NCBI RefSeq assembly: GCF_000314995.1
Contig: NZ_BAEO01000028.1
Location: forward strand, 1 to 60,741
DNA length: 60,741 bases
From: Paraglaciecola arctica BSs20135
GTDB taxonomy: Bacteria; Pseudomonadota; Gammaproteobacteria; Enterobacterales; Alteromonadaceae
Direction of reading: 5' to 3'
Each line of letters starts with the position of its first letter. Position 1 is the first letter of the stretch. The notes under the pieces were generated by a model, which saw only the letters and a program-made list of their open reading frames with translations, searched no databases and was not told the origin of the DNA. Below are positions 41,488 to 51,236 of the stretch, one piece after another. The position numbers were made by a program, and so were the translations under genes.

Positions 41488-41889
41488 TTAAACTGTAATA
41501 GAGTCTTTTACTGCTACTTTTGACCACAAATGGGAGCAGTTTTTAACAAAGGCTAGATGAATGAGATGAGCTTGATATTCACTCTGTGCAGCTAAGTCAT
41601 CGAACATCATTAATTCGGAAACATCGAAACTATTGTCAACCACATCACGTTTTTCAGTAGTAGCTGGCAAACCTATATGTAAGGTTTTTACCGTAGGGAT
41701 TTGTCTTAGAGTTTGTAAACCCGCAATCAATTGATCGCGGTCAGCTGTAGAGTCTGAATTTTTGAGCCAAAAATAGGCGGTATGGATCAATTGTGTTTTT
41801 GTTGTCATTAATTGCTCTCCTTTTGCGACACTAGCAACAAAGCTTGCAGCGGTAATCGCGATAAATTGCCTTCTGCTTAATTTATTCAT
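41488..41889 (-). CDS. Dabb-domain (stress-responsive A/B barrel) protein with Tat-like signal
   Basis: 133 residues. The N-terminus MNKLSRRQFIAITAASFVAS is a twin-arginine signal. The body is a Dabb dimeric barrel: HTAYFWLKNSDSTADRDQLI, ending in YQAHLIHLAFVKNCSHLWSK. Dabb proteins bind or transform small molecules; the substrate is unknown. Export of a cofactor-free barrel by Tat would suit a pre-folded protein. Confidence 0.85.
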   Translation of the reverse strand: MNKLSRRQFIAITAASFVASVAKGEQLMTTKTQLIHTAYFWLKNSDSTADRDQLIAGLQTLRQIPTVKTLHIGLPATTEKRDVVDNSFDVSELMMFDDLAAQSEYQAHLIHLAFVKNCSHLWSKVAVKDSITV

Positions 41890-42126
41890 TATATCCAGCC
41901 TTTATTGCCTAATAGACTGATTGTTACTTATCTGGCTTTGAGATGGAACCTCAACTTAGCGTCTAGCTAAGGCTGTAATAAACGTTGTATTTTCGAATAA
42001 CTGCAACCTTAGCATCTTCGAGTTCTAGCAATTCAACTGTATCCTAAGACTGCTTAATGAGTTGCCCTGTTTGTGGGCGTATACCCGCTTATCGGATGCT
42101 GTACTTTGTCATGATAATGTTTGCTG

Positions 42127-43110
42127 TTACAAGTCATCCGCTTCCACTTTAATCCATTGCTGTTGATGTTTTACCACTTCAAACCTAGCCCATTGATGAA
42201 ACTCTGAACGTAAACAAATATTAGTCTCATAACCACCATCACCGGCCAACACTTTGTATATAACTTGATCCAAATGAGGCCGACTGTTTATAGGAGCCGC
42301 ATCAACAATTTGCCGAATACTCCATAAACTACCGATTTTACCATTACTGTAGAAGTGCCCAGCAATAATTTCAGAAGGATGAGTAATATTCTTCTCGGCG
42401 TGTTGTTTGGCTAATTCTAACAAATCAGCAAGTCCTTCAGGGGTAATATCTACGTAGGAGTCTAATTCCTGCATAGCAGCAGCAAAGTCTTCATGAGTTA
42501 ACTCAAATTGCCTATCTTTGGGTTTAGTAATCACCGTTTTTTTCAATTTATGGGCTAAATGTGCTGGATAACGACGCCACTTAAATAGGCCATTATAGGC
42601 AACACTGAGTACTAGGATAATCACAAGATTAACCGCAACAGGCACCAGTAAATATTGATATCCAAGCTCTGTGATAACCGAACCACCAATTACCACAGTT
42701 AACGCAGTGGCTCCACCTGGAGGGTGAATACAGCGTAGATAATACATAGCCCCAATTGCCATACCTACAGCCAAGCCAGCAATAACAAAAGTATTACCAA
42801 ACAATTTAAAACAAGTGATGCCGATCACACCTGAGATAAGGTGCCCACCAACTACAGCCCAAGGTTGCGATAAAGCTCCATGAGGCACTGCAAAAAGCAA
42901 CACCGCACTGGCCCCCATAGAAGCAATCACCAAAATTCCACTGCTTGGGTCTAAAGTACCCGCTTCGATCAAAATATTAGTTAACCAGATAATACCAGTA
43001 ATACTGATTAAACCGCCAAAGGCTGAAATGATTTTTTCTGAGTGGCTTGTAGAGTTAGCCGTAAAGCCACTGAGTAATAACAACTCTTTAACTAAGTGTT
43101 TTAATGTCAT
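42127..43110 (-). CDS. HPP family membrane protein
   Basis: 327 residues. Residues about 25-185 hold four to five hydrophobic segments including the HPP signature LRCIHPPGGATALTVVIGG. A soluble C-terminal part (about 190-327) follows. HPP domains in cyanobacteria and plants have been linked to nitrite transport, but the role in this group is not established. It lies on the same strand as the EAL and SulP genes, with about 160 bases to the EAL gene, so not clearly an operon. Confidence 0.85.
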   Translation of the reverse strand: MTLKHLVKELLLLSGFTANSTSHSEKIISAFGGLISITGIIWLTNILIEAGTLDPSSGILVIASMGASAVLLFAVPHGALSQPWAVVGGHLISGVIGITCFKLFGNTFVIAGLAVGMAIGAMYYLRCIHPPGGATALTVVIGGSVITELGYQYLLVPVAVNLVIILVLSVAYNGLFKWRRYPAHLAHKLKKTVITKPKDRQFELTHEDFAAAMQELDSYVDITPEGLADLLELAKQHAEKNITHPSEIIAGHFYSNGKIGSLWSIRQIVDAAPINSRPHLDQVIYKVLAGDGGYETNICLRSEFHQWARFEVVKHQQQWIKVEADDL

Positions 43111-43274
43111 TTTTTAATAATTTCGCACCAAATTGGTGCTGGATACTAAAAGAAAAATAGCCGTCTTTGCAAGTGATTCACCTATTGTCTGTGCAAAAAA
43201 GCGCGACCTTTATGTACACACAAATTTCTGAATGCGCTTCAAACTAAATAGAAATATTACAAAGCAATAAATAA

Positions 43275-44045
43275 CTAAACTAATTCGTCAAAATTAACCT
43301 CAGGAAGACTTTCGAAACCAGGTTTAGCAAAGAAGTAACCCTGCATCAATTCTATGCCCGCACCTCTCAACCATTGCATTTCATCTAGCGTCTCAACACC
43401 TTCTGCTAAGGGGATAACATCTAGGTCACGCAACATATTCAAACAGTTTTTAATAATAAATTGCCGTGGTTTATCTTGGTTGATATTACGAATTAGTCCC
43501 ATATCAAACTTTATAATACAAGTCTGAAAATCGGCTAATAATCCCAAACCTGCATAACCTGCCCCAAAATCATCAATTGCAGTAATGAAACCCAATTTTT
43601 CATAAAATTTCACTATTTTCTTAACAACATTAACATCCTCAATCTTTTCAACTTCTGTAAACTCAAACATGATTTTATCTGTTGGAAAGTTATATTTTTT
43701 GGCCGCGTCTAATGTTGTACGAATACATCGTTCGGGTTGATAAATTGCTTTTGGCAAGAAATTTATGCTCAGCATAGACTGAAGTTTTAGTTCTGCTGCC
43801 AATGAAATGGCCTTAACTCGGCATAACTGATCAAACAGGTAGCGGTTATCATCGTTCACTTTGGATATAATCGAATAAGCGGACTCTTGATTTAACCCAC
43901 GAACCAGCGCTTCATAGCCAAATATTTCATTTTTATAGCAGTTAACAATGGGCTGAAAAGCCATGGTAAAATCAAAGTCGAGACTGCCTTTATCAGCACA
44001 TTTGTTACATGAAAACCTGTCGTAAATGATGGACTCTTTACTCAT
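43275..44045 (-). CDS. Stand-alone EAL-domain cyclic-di-GMP phosphodiesterase
   Basis: 256 residues, nearly all EAL. The start has a strong GGGAGG site. Visible motifs: FQPIVNCYKNEIFGYEALVR (EAL), LSINFLPKAIY (Asn), MFEFTEVEKI (Glu), ITAIDDFGAGYAGL (Asp-Asp), IIKFDMGLIR (Lys) and PLAEGVETLDE (Glu). All classic catalytic positions appear filled, so it is probably active. The N-terminus has a CNKC pair with unclear purpose. No other sensor domain is present; it may respond to partners. Confidence 0.9.
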   Translation of the reverse strand: MSKESIIYDRFSCNKCADKGSLDFDFTMAFQPIVNCYKNEIFGYEALVRGLNQESAYSIISKVNDDNRYLFDQLCRVKAISLAAELKLQSMLSINFLPKAIYQPERCIRTTLDAAKKYNFPTDKIMFEFTEVEKIEDVNVVKKIVKFYEKLGFITAIDDFGAGYAGLGLLADFQTCIIKFDMGLIRNINQDKPRQFIIKNCLNMLRDLDVIPLAEGVETLDEMQWLRGAGIELMQGYFFAKPGFESLPEVNFDELV

Positions 44046-44180
44046 TTTGATTCCTCCCTAAGTAATCAAACCTTAATGTTAAGATCAGCTTAAGTACAAT
44101 ATCATATCTTAATCTTATCATTAAGATAGTGCTTCGCTGATCGGGTATGCTGGGACTGGAGGAGAGAGATAGCTACCCGA

Positions 44181-45872
44181 TTAGAGCATTTTATTGGCCA
44201 TAACAACAGCCTCAGCTACAGTCCCTGAAAACTGTATTTCATCTGGTTTATCACTGATGCCTGCGCGACGTAATTTCGCTGCCATCCGCTCATGTAAATT
44301 ACTGATAATTAAGTATATATGCTGTTTAGCGAGGCTTTCTTTTATTGACTCCATTGTAACAATAGCGCTCATATCAAGCATGTTGACTTCTGTCATATCG
44401 AGTATCACAACCCGGAGATTTGGCGTAACTGTAGAAATGGCTTGTAGTGCTTTTTGTGCAGAGCCAAAAAACAATGAACCGTTAATGTCATAAATAGCAA
44501 TGCTATCAGGCATCTCACCATAACTTGCATGGTTTTTCTCAATCTTAGTTGTATTGGTTATGGTTATGCTTCTGCGAATAAACAACATGGATGCCAATCC
44601 TATGCCTACCGCAACGGCAACAGTCATATCGAATAAGACTGTTAGTAAAAAACACAAGATAAGAACAATGACATCATCTCTAGGAGCAATTTTAATTGTG
44701 CGTATAAAATGTTTTGGTTCACTCATATTCCAGGCAACCACTAATAACAGTGCTGCCATCGACGCCATAGGTATATAAGCTAGCAAAGGTGTAAGCGCCA
44801 GTATTGACCCAAGAATAAACAAACCATGTACCACCGACGCTAATGGTGAAGTACTGCCGGCCTTAATACTGGCTGCGGTACGTGCAATGGCTGCAGTTGC
44901 TGGTATTCCTCCGAATAGCGGCGCGATAAGGTTCCCTATCCCCTGACCAATAAGCTCATCATTCGAATTATGTTTCTTGCCTGTCATACCATCGGCAACC
45001 ACAGCACATAACAGCGATTCAAGGGATCCGAGTATCGCAATTGTGATGGCTGATGGTAATAGCAGCTTGATAAGTTCAAAACTTAGACCAATGGGTGTAC
45101 CGTCGGCACCCGGTAAATTCCATGGCCACTCGAAACTTGGTAATATTGCCGGAATACCGTTACCAGTTATGCCATTAATCTCATAGTGAAATCGACTACC
45201 AATTGTCGCTATAGAAAAATCCTGACTAAAATAACTTAGTAACCATGCAGTGACTGAGCCTAAAAGCAGAGCGATCAGATGACCTGGTATTTTTGAGCGT
45301 ATTCGTGGCCACAGTAATAATGTGACAATAGTTAGACCACCAATTAGTAACTCCTGCCAGTCAATACTCGGCAGTGAATTCACTATCAATATAAGTTTTT
45401 CGAGATAATCGCCATCCAAAGATTCGATATCCAGACCTAGAAAGTCTTTTATTTGAATGGTGCCAATAACCACACCTATACCTGCTGTAAATCCGATAAT
45501 GACAGGATAAGGAACAATTTCAATAAGCTTGCCGAACTTACCTAAGCCCATCATTATCAAAATGATACCGGCCATAAAACCACTCACTAACAGACCGCCA
45601 ATGCCAAACTGATGCACAATCGGCAACAACACCACTACAAACGCAGCGGTGGGACCAGATACATTAACTTTCGAGCCACCGCCAATGGCGATAATAATAC
45701 CAGCAACTATAGCTGTGTATAAACCATGCTGTGGAGGAACACCACTTGCAATGGCGAGAGCCATAGAAAGAGGCAGTGCAATTACCCCAACAGTTAAACC
45801 TGCAAGAACATTAGTTTGAATTTCTGAAAATGTAGTTTTGCTAGCTAAAGACTTTGTTAACGCGGAAAACAA
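44181..45872 (-). CDS. SulP (SLC26) family anion transporter with STAS domain
   Basis: 563 residues starting from a TTG with AAAGGAG 7 bases upstream. Ten or more membrane segments with the SulP signature VGVIALPLSMALAIASGVPP, then QHGLYTAIVAGI, and SGPTAAFVVVLLP. The C-terminal STAS domain (about 450-563) includes VVILDMTEVNMLDMSAIVTM. Family knowledge: bacterial SulP proteins carry sulfate, bicarbonate or dicarboxylates with Na+ or H+. Substrate not determined. Confidence 0.92.
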   Translation of the reverse strand: MFSALTKSLASKTTFSEIQTNVLAGLTVGVIALPLSMALAIASGVPPQHGLYTAIVAGIIIAIGGGSKVNVSGPTAAFVVVLLPIVHQFGIGGLLVSGFMAGIILIMMGLGKFGKLIEIVPYPVIIGFTAGIGVVIGTIQIKDFLGLDIESLDGDYLEKLILIVNSLPSIDWQELLIGGLTIVTLLLWPRIRSKIPGHLIALLLGSVTAWLLSYFSQDFSIATIGSRFHYEINGITGNGIPAILPSFEWPWNLPGADGTPIGLSFELIKLLLPSAITIAILGSLESLLCAVVADGMTGKKHNSNDELIGQGIGNLIAPLFGGIPATAAIARTAASIKAGSTSPLASVVHGLFILGSILALTPLLAYIPMASMAALLLVVAWNMSEPKHFIRTIKIAPRDDVIVLILCFLLTVLFDMTVAVAVGIGLASMLFIRRSITITNTTKIEKNHASYGEMPDSIAIYDINGSLFFGSAQKALQAISTVTPNLRVVILDMTEVNMLDMSAIVTMESIKESLAKQHIYLIISNLHERMAAKLRRAGISDKPDEIQFSGTVAEAVVMANKML

Positions 45873-46273
45873 TTTGTACTCCTTTATTGATTTCTAACTA
45901 AAATTGAAATAGCTGCCCTATACAGCCGCACTGTCTAAAAGTTCAATAGAATAATGAGATAGTGGGGTTAATATTAAATGAGGTGAAAACAACGACTAAA
46001 GCCTAAGACCTTATTCAAAACAGTTTCCGAATTTTTCAGGTCAGATGGTGAAAACCATTTTAATTCAAGAGCTAAAGATTAACTAATCCCAGCAATTTTA
46101 AAAAGTAATAAAATGAACTGATGTTGGTTTTATTGACTTAGATTAAAGAAAGGTGCCATTTGATTGCGGTATTAGTAAATAAAAAAAGTTTTAATGCCGA
46201 TATGGGTATCTAGGTAACGAGTGATTAAGGTGTTTTAGGCACAGCAAACTAAGAAAACATATGTCATTTAGGA
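45873..46273. other. Intergenic region with no clear gene
   Basis: About 400 AT-rich bases between the SulP start and the broken binding-protein gene. It has a small hairpin ATGGTGAAAACCAT near 46046 and no credible frame. It must hold the SulP promoter. Confidence 0.35.
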
Positions 46274-47144
46274 GTGTTTTTTGCACCAGATCATTTAAGG
46301 TATAAATCTGCCACCTTTGTTGGTAGATCAGCTATAGTTTCATTTACGAATGGAATACAAAGTAAGATTATCAACTTGAAATACACCTTTGTTGCTTTCT
46401 ATTGTTTATTGGCATCAAGCAATTTGTTTGCCTCTCCCAACATCCAATTATTTGCCTTTGCTTCTGAGCCAATTGCTTATTATGAAGATGATACTCAGAA
46501 AGGGATTTATGTTGATATTTTAAAAGAGTTGGGGCGGCGGATGGAGCTCGGAAAAGTACTAATATTAATATTGTCCCCTTCAAGAGATTAATAAAAAACC
46601 TCAGTAATAATCAAGAAGGGTTTGCAGTTACTATTCTTTTTCCTAACCCCCAAATTACACCTTTTGTAATCCAATCCTTGCCAGTCATGACATTCAAAAA
46701 TACGATTATCAGTTTAAAACAAACGCCACTAAATTGGTCAAATTTACAAGGAAAAAAAATAGGGGGTATACGAGGAACAAAACTCAGCTTTGGTGAACAT
46801 TTCGCATAAATGTTAGACGATGATGTGCTGGCTTTTATACCTGTTAATAGGGCTGACCAAGGTATTAAAATGCTATTTTTTAAACGCATAGATGGTTATT
46901 TAGCGCCGGCAATATTTCATATGTACTGGCTAAACAAAAATAATTGCCATCAGCAGAGCCATTAGTATTGAATAATCAAACTGCACATTTGATGATTTCT
47001 ACAGCGCCAAATATCCCTTCTAAAATAGCCAAGGAAACAATAAAAAAGATGGAAAATACCATGCAAACACTTATTGATGATAAATTCATCGATAAAGCTT
47101 TTGCACATTATATTAATGATAAATTAAAGTGTGAACCTGAGTAA
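46274..47144 (+). pseudogene. Degraded periplasmic solute-binding protein (SBP_bac_3 type)
   Basis: Three pieces in three frames form one protein of about 285 residues. Piece 1 has a signal-like segment and ASPNIQLFAFASEPIAYYED, then GIYVDILKELGRRM, the start of family 3 binding proteins. The frame slips near 46550 to STNINIVPFKRLIKNL and onward to GGIRGTKLSFGEHFA, where an in-frame TAA (46807-46809) occurs. It continues as MLDDDVLAFIPVN, then slips again near 46940 to LPSAEPLVLNNQ and ends ...DKFIDKAFAHYIND. Two frameshifts and one stop make it non-functional. Confidence 0.85.
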
Positions 47145-47285
47145 TCCCAATTCCAATACCAATACCCCCCCTTAAAACATATCAGAATACGCGAGTAATT
47201 TTTACTTTTGTATCATTCACCTTATTATCATAAATTCATTTTGCACTGCTCAGTTGCAGGCGAGCATTGAGTGATACTTTGATGA

Positions 47286-47474
47286 TCAAGCCTCATCCTC
47301 GTTAGGGGTTGTTGTCTCCTTTTTAAGTTTTTTGGTGTTGCTCCTAGCTGATTTTTCGATTCTCCTTTTCTTCTTGCGCTCATTTTTATCAGTTACGATC
47401 TTGATTGCTTCTTCTTGTGATAAGTTAGGATGTTTGGCGAGTAACTCTTCGACCTTTCCATTAATCTTGGTCAT
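47286..47474 (-). CDS. Small highly charged protein of unknown function
   Basis: 62 residues from ATG 47474 with an AAGG site 8 bases upstream. The first half is helical and amphipathic (VEELLAKHPNLSQEEAIKIV); the second half is strongly basic (ERKKKRRIEKSARSNTKKLK) with an acidic tail. It could bind nucleic acid or ribosomes. No family recognised. Confidence 0.5.
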   Translation of the reverse strand: MTKINGKVEELLAKHPNLSQEEAIKIVTDKNERKKKRRIEKSARSNTKKLKKETTTPNEDEA

Positions 47475-48000
47475 TGTTGAACCTTATGATTTGTAAATTA
47501 AAATATTATAGCTATTTATATGCTGTCGAAATACAGCGACACATAACACTTTACCTAAAAGCCAGAAAAACGAACATCATGCCTTTAGCGATAATGAACC
47601 TTAGTAATAAGTAAAATAACTTGAGCTCGGGCTAATACATACAGTCCAGCACTACTATTATTGCGCCTATCTTCGTTGACCTTGCTTACAATAGCAATCA
47701 CCTTTCAAGTAGTGACAGCGCAGTACAAAAATGGCCAGGGTGTTCTGAGTGAACACTTCTTTATTGGAATGGGTATTAATCTAAGGAAATGTCAGTTCTC
47801 TGAAAATAGCTTACGTCTGTTAAGCATCTTCGAATTAACATTGTTTAGGGGCCTACATTCGTATAAATGATATAAATCACTTTGTGTATTCCAGCCGAAT
47901 AATTGAATATAGGGCAGGGACTTTGCCGTTGGGCATACGCACTTGCAGAGTTGTAGGTTTGTCTGTCCTATTAAGTATCTTTCAATAACTAGGAAATTTT
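47475..48000. other. Intergenic region with no convincing gene
   Basis: About 525 bases. A 69-codon frame from TTG 47661 begins with a signal-like hydrophobic stretch but lacks a ribosome site and any family likeness. The rest shows nothing I can name. It may contain decayed sequence. Confidence 0.35.
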
Positions 48001-48396
48001 ATGAACAAAGTTGATTTTCCATTCGCAGATTTAATTGGTTTTAACATGGATAAAATGGAGGATGGCAAAAGTATATGTAGCCTCGAGATCAAAGCTCAAC
48101 ATATGAACCCGCAGAAAGCCGTACATGGCGCGGTAGCTTATGCTTTAGCAGATACAGGTATGGGAGCCGCATTATTTTCACTACTAAATAAAGACCAGTA
48201 CTGTGCAACAATAGAAATTAAAATATCCTATTTAAACCCTTTGTATAAAGGATTATTAGTGTGTGAATCAGAAGTAATAAAGTGCGGCAAACGTCTTGGT
48301 TATACAGAAAGTGTTTTGCGTGAAAATGGTATAATAGTAGCTAAAGCAAGTGGTAGTTTCTCTATTTTTAACCCCAGTTCTACTCTAGAAAATTGA
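48001..48396 (+). CDS. PaaI-type hotdog-fold thioesterase
   Basis: 131 residues of a single hotdog domain. The signature is NPQKAVHGAVAYALADTGMG (the HG-x-x-x-x-L-A-D core with the catalytic region), followed by TIEIKISYLNPLYKGLLVCE. Family knowledge: these enzymes hydrolyse acyl-CoA or aryl-CoA thioesters in the cytoplasm. It is a single gene; the substrate is unknown. Confidence 0.87.
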   Translation: MNKVDFPFADLIGFNMDKMEDGKSICSLEIKAQHMNPQKAVHGAVAYALADTGMGAALFSLLNKDQYCATIEIKISYLNPLYKGLLVCESEVIKCGKRLGYTESVLRENGIIVAKASGSFSIFNPSSTLEN

Positions 48397-48527
48397 CAGC
48401 TTAAGGTAAGCAGTAAAATTCTAACCGCAGACTTACCAATACATCGAAAATATCAACTTGAGAATTGACCTAAATATCTCCATCACCAAAATATTTGCTC
48501 TTACTCCCAAACTTAAACTGGCATTAC

Positions 48528-48550
48528 AAAAAAAACCGGCTTCTGCCGGT
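48528..48550 (-). terminator. Terminator after ybbN
   Basis: Stem ACCGGC (48535-48540) and GCCGGT (48545-48550) with a 4-base loop, followed by T8 on the minus strand. It lies about 80 bases after the ybbN stop. Confidence 0.88.
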
Positions 48551-48571
48551 CTCCATATAAAAATCAAATCT

Positions 48572-48626
48572 CGAAGCGAGCTTACTCTCCGCTCGTAGCT
48601 CGTAGCTAAAGCCTAAGCCTAAGCCC
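48572..48626. repeat. Short tandem and inverted repeats after ybbN
   Basis: Between the ybbN stop and its terminator lie CGTAGCT twice (48594-48607), GCCTAA twice plus GCC (48611-48625), and GCGAGC/GCTCG facing arms (48576-48595). It looks like a small intergenic repeat element; whether copies occur elsewhere cannot be seen here. Confidence 0.45.
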
Positions 48627-48633
48627 ACAACTT

Positions 48634-49479
48634 CTAATACAACAGCCCATAAACCTTGCGACGATACTTCGACTTCAAAGGATCCCCATCAGGTAAAGCA
48701 TTAATCATATCCAAAGTCAGCTTCTTAGCTTCACCAAAATTAAGGTCTTTATATAAAACCGACAAAATCAGCTCTAAGGCTTCTTCTATTTGATTGGCTT
48801 GATGCAATTGCACCGCAAGTTTCACTTTAAGTTCCAGATCATCAGGATTTGCCGTCAATTGCTCTTGTAAGGCTTTGATTTCAGGTGAATCTGCAGCTTG
48901 TTCGGCCAATTCAATTTTACCCAAAATACTATTGTATAAGGCGTCTTGGTCAACCAAACCAATGGTTTCTAATATAGCTTTGGCTTGTTTTATTTGACCT
49001 AGCTCAACTTGGCAGTCGGCAAGTAACAACTTGATATCAGCGCGCTGCGCATTCATATCATGGGCTTGTTTTAGCACAGTATAAGCTTGCTGGTAATCGC
49101 CTGCGCTAACTAGCTCAACCGCTTGTTCATATAAGGCGTCTTCTGGCTTGGGTAAATGTTTTTCAAAGATGGCAATAATTTCTGCTTCGGTTTGCACACC
49201 GGCAAAGCCGTCTATGGGTTGACCTTCTTTTACCAAAATCACCGTAGGTAAATTTTGCACACCAAATTGCCCGGCGATTTCTTGCTGTTGTTGACAGTCC
49301 ACTCGAGCGTGCAGCAGGTTGCCACTGAATTTAGCGGCTACATTGGCTAGCACTGGAGCCAATTGTTGGCTTGGTTCATAACCTTCGGCCCAAAACTCCA
49401 CCATCACTACTTGAGTTTGCGAGTCCTGCAAAATAACTTGCTGGAAATTTTCTGGGGTAATATCAACCACATTATTCAT
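48634..49479 (-). CDS. ybbN: Thioredoxin-fold co-chaperone YbbN/CnoX
   Basis: 281 residues: thioredoxin domain (about 1-108) then TPR-like repeats (about 115-281). The redox site reads FWAEGYEPSQQLAPVL, so both Cys of CxxC are absent, while the cis-Pro block FGVQNLPTVILVK is kept. Loss of CxxC is known in this family, whose E. coli member is a holdase handing clients to GroEL and DnaK. One Cys is in the usual ARVDCQQQQEIAGQFG region. Single gene with its own terminator. Confidence 0.9.
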   Translation of the reverse strand: MNNVVDITPENFQQVILQDSQTQVVMVEFWAEGYEPSQQLAPVLANVAAKFSGNLLHARVDCQQQQEIAGQFGVQNLPTVILVKEGQPIDGFAGVQTEAEIIAIFEKHLPKPEDALYEQAVELVSAGDYQQAYTVLKQAHDMNAQRADIKLLLADCQVELGQIKQAKAILETIGLVDQDALYNSILGKIELAEQAADSPEIKALQEQLTANPDDLELKVKLAVQLHQANQIEEALELILSVLYKDLNFGEAKKLTLDMINALPDGDPLKSKYRRKVYGLLY

Positions 49480-49645
49480 AATAGAGTCCGTATACTTTTG
49501 CTTGAACTTTGGATGGGGTCAAATCATTGAAACTCAAGCAATTCGTTGATTTAGATGCAAATGTTAAAATGTCGCCTAGTAGACATTTTGCGGAGATTCG
49601 CTATGCTAACTTTATAATTAAATAACAAGCTAAAAGTTAACCGCC

Positions 49646-49963
49646 ATGACCCAACAAGCGCCTCTACAATTTAACAGTTTTGCTGAATTTTATCCTTATT
49701 ACCTAGCCGAACATCAAAACTTAACCTGCCGACGTTTGCATTTTATTGGCTCAACTTTGATTTTAGTTTTAATCGCATACGTTGCACTTACAGAGCAATG
49801 GGCATTGTTATGGTTATTACCTGTTTTGGGATATGGCTTTGCTTGGACAGGGCATTTCTTTTTTGAACATAACAAACCCGCCACCTTCAAATATCCCCTT
49901 TACAGCTTATTAGGTGATTGGGTCATGTTTAAAGATATCTTATTAGGTAACATCAAGCGTTAG
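49646..49963 (+). CDS. Mpo1-like/DUF962 membrane protein
   Basis: 105 residues. The family pattern is visible: FNSFAEFYPYYLAEHQNLTC, HFIGSTLILVL, and FAWTGHFFFEHNKPATFKYP, whose His residues are conserved. Two to three hydrophobic segments. The yeast member Mpo1 is an iron-dependent dioxygenase of 2-hydroxy fatty acids; the bacterial role is inferred from this. Confidence 0.85.
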   Translation: MTQQAPLQFNSFAEFYPYYLAEHQNLTCRRLHFIGSTLILVLIAYVALTEQWALLWLLPVLGYGFAWTGHFFFEHNKPATFKYPLYSLLGDWVMFKDILLGNIKR

Positions 49964-50193
49964 CATTTTTTAACCTAATAATTTACAAATTGATAACGAT
50001 TTTATTTCAACTACTGGTTAACCAGTTATAAATAGCTTCTTTTTATAATGTCAATATGATTTGCTTAAAAAAAGTACAAAATTGTTTGATTACTAGCCTT
50101 TCCAAGCCAACAAAAAACCCTTAAACTTGCGCCCCTTTTTAGAGCACGGTCGATTTTTGCACAATTAAATGTGAAGGATAATCATTCTATATT

Positions 50194-51207
50194 ATGCAGA
50201 TTGGTCCATATGCTTTAGAAAACAATTTGATACTGGCTCCCATGGCGGGAGTTACCGACCGACCTTTTAGACAATTATGTAAACGTCTAGGGGCTGGGTT
50301 GGTGGTATCAGAGATGCTCTCTTCCAACCCTAGGGTATGGAATTCAGATAAATCCAAGCAACGGATGGATCATGAAGGTGAAGAGGGGGTGCGTTCGGTG
50401 CAAATTGCAGGGTCTGATCCTGAATTAATGGCACAAGCGGCACAATTTAATGTAAGTAACGGCGCGCAAATTGTTGATATCAATATGGGTTGTCCGGCTA
50501 AAAAAGTGAATAAAAAGTTAGCAGGCTCGGCATTGCTGCAAGATCCACCACTGGTTGAGAAAATCATTCAGGCGGTAGTTAAAGCAGTCGATGTGCCTGT
50601 TACCTTAAAAATACGCACAGGTTGGAATGTTGAAAACCGCAATGGCTTATTAATAGCCAAAATTGCGCAAGACAACGGTATTCAATCATTAGCGGTGCAT
50701 GGTCGCACCAAAGCCTGTATGTACAAAGGCGACGCAGAATACGACACCATTAAGGCAATTAAACAAGCCGTGTCCATACCTGTTGTTGCCAACGGTGATA
50801 TAACCAGCGCGCTAAAAGCTAAGCACGTATTGGAATACACCGGAGCAGATGCGCTGATGATCGGTCGCGGAGCACAGGGTCACCCTTGGATATTCCGCGA
50901 GATCTTACACTATTTGCAAACAGGCCAAGTACTGGCTGCCCCTAGCATTGAAGAAGTGAGCAGCGTTTTGCTTGAACACGTCGCCAATGTTCACCAGTTT
51001 TATGGTGAGTTTACGGGATGCAGAATTGCCCGCAAACATGTGGGCTGGTATTTGGCCGAACACGACCAGCAAAGGCTGTTCCGTGCAAAGTTCAACGCCA
51101 TTGAAGATGCAAGGCAGCAACTTGATGCGTTAACTATGTACTTTGATAAATTGGCAGGTGAACCAGCACTTTCATCGGTGTCTGAACTCGTTTCACCTGC
51201 TGCTTAA
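50194..51207 (+). CDS. dusB: tRNA-dihydrouridine synthase B
   Basis: 337 residues of a flavin TIM-barrel enzyme that reduces a uridine in the D loop of tRNA. Blocks: LILAPMAGVTDRPFRQLCKR, then VSEMLSSNP, VDINMGCPAKKVNKKLAGSA (with the active-site Cys), VTLKIRTGW, AVHGRTKACMYKG and VVANGDI. Its position 5' of fis is the typical gammaproteobacterial dusB-fis operon. Confidence 0.96.
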   Translation: MQIGPYALENNLILAPMAGVTDRPFRQLCKRLGAGLVVSEMLSSNPRVWNSDKSKQRMDHEGEEGVRSVQIAGSDPELMAQAAQFNVSNGAQIVDINMGCPAKKVNKKLAGSALLQDPPLVEKIIQAVVKAVDVPVTLKIRTGWNVENRNGLLIAKIAQDNGIQSLAVHGRTKACMYKGDAEYDTIKAIKQAVSIPVVANGDITSALKAKHVLEYTGADALMIGRGAQGHPWIFREILHYLQTGQVLAAPSIEEVSSVLLEHVANVHQFYGEFTGCRIARKHVGWYLAEHDQQRLFRAKFNAIEDARQQLDALTMYFDKLAGEPALSSVSELVSPAA

Positions 51208-51236
51208 TATGACTAACTTAAAGAGCTCGATTGTAT

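Noticed and set aside
47661-47870. 69-codon plus-strand frame with a signal-like start
   Set aside because: It begins at TTG without a ribosome site, matches nothing I know and ends in low-information sequence.
51231-51236. TTG-started longer Fis
   Set aside because: Fis proteins begin MFEQ, which matches ATG 51237.
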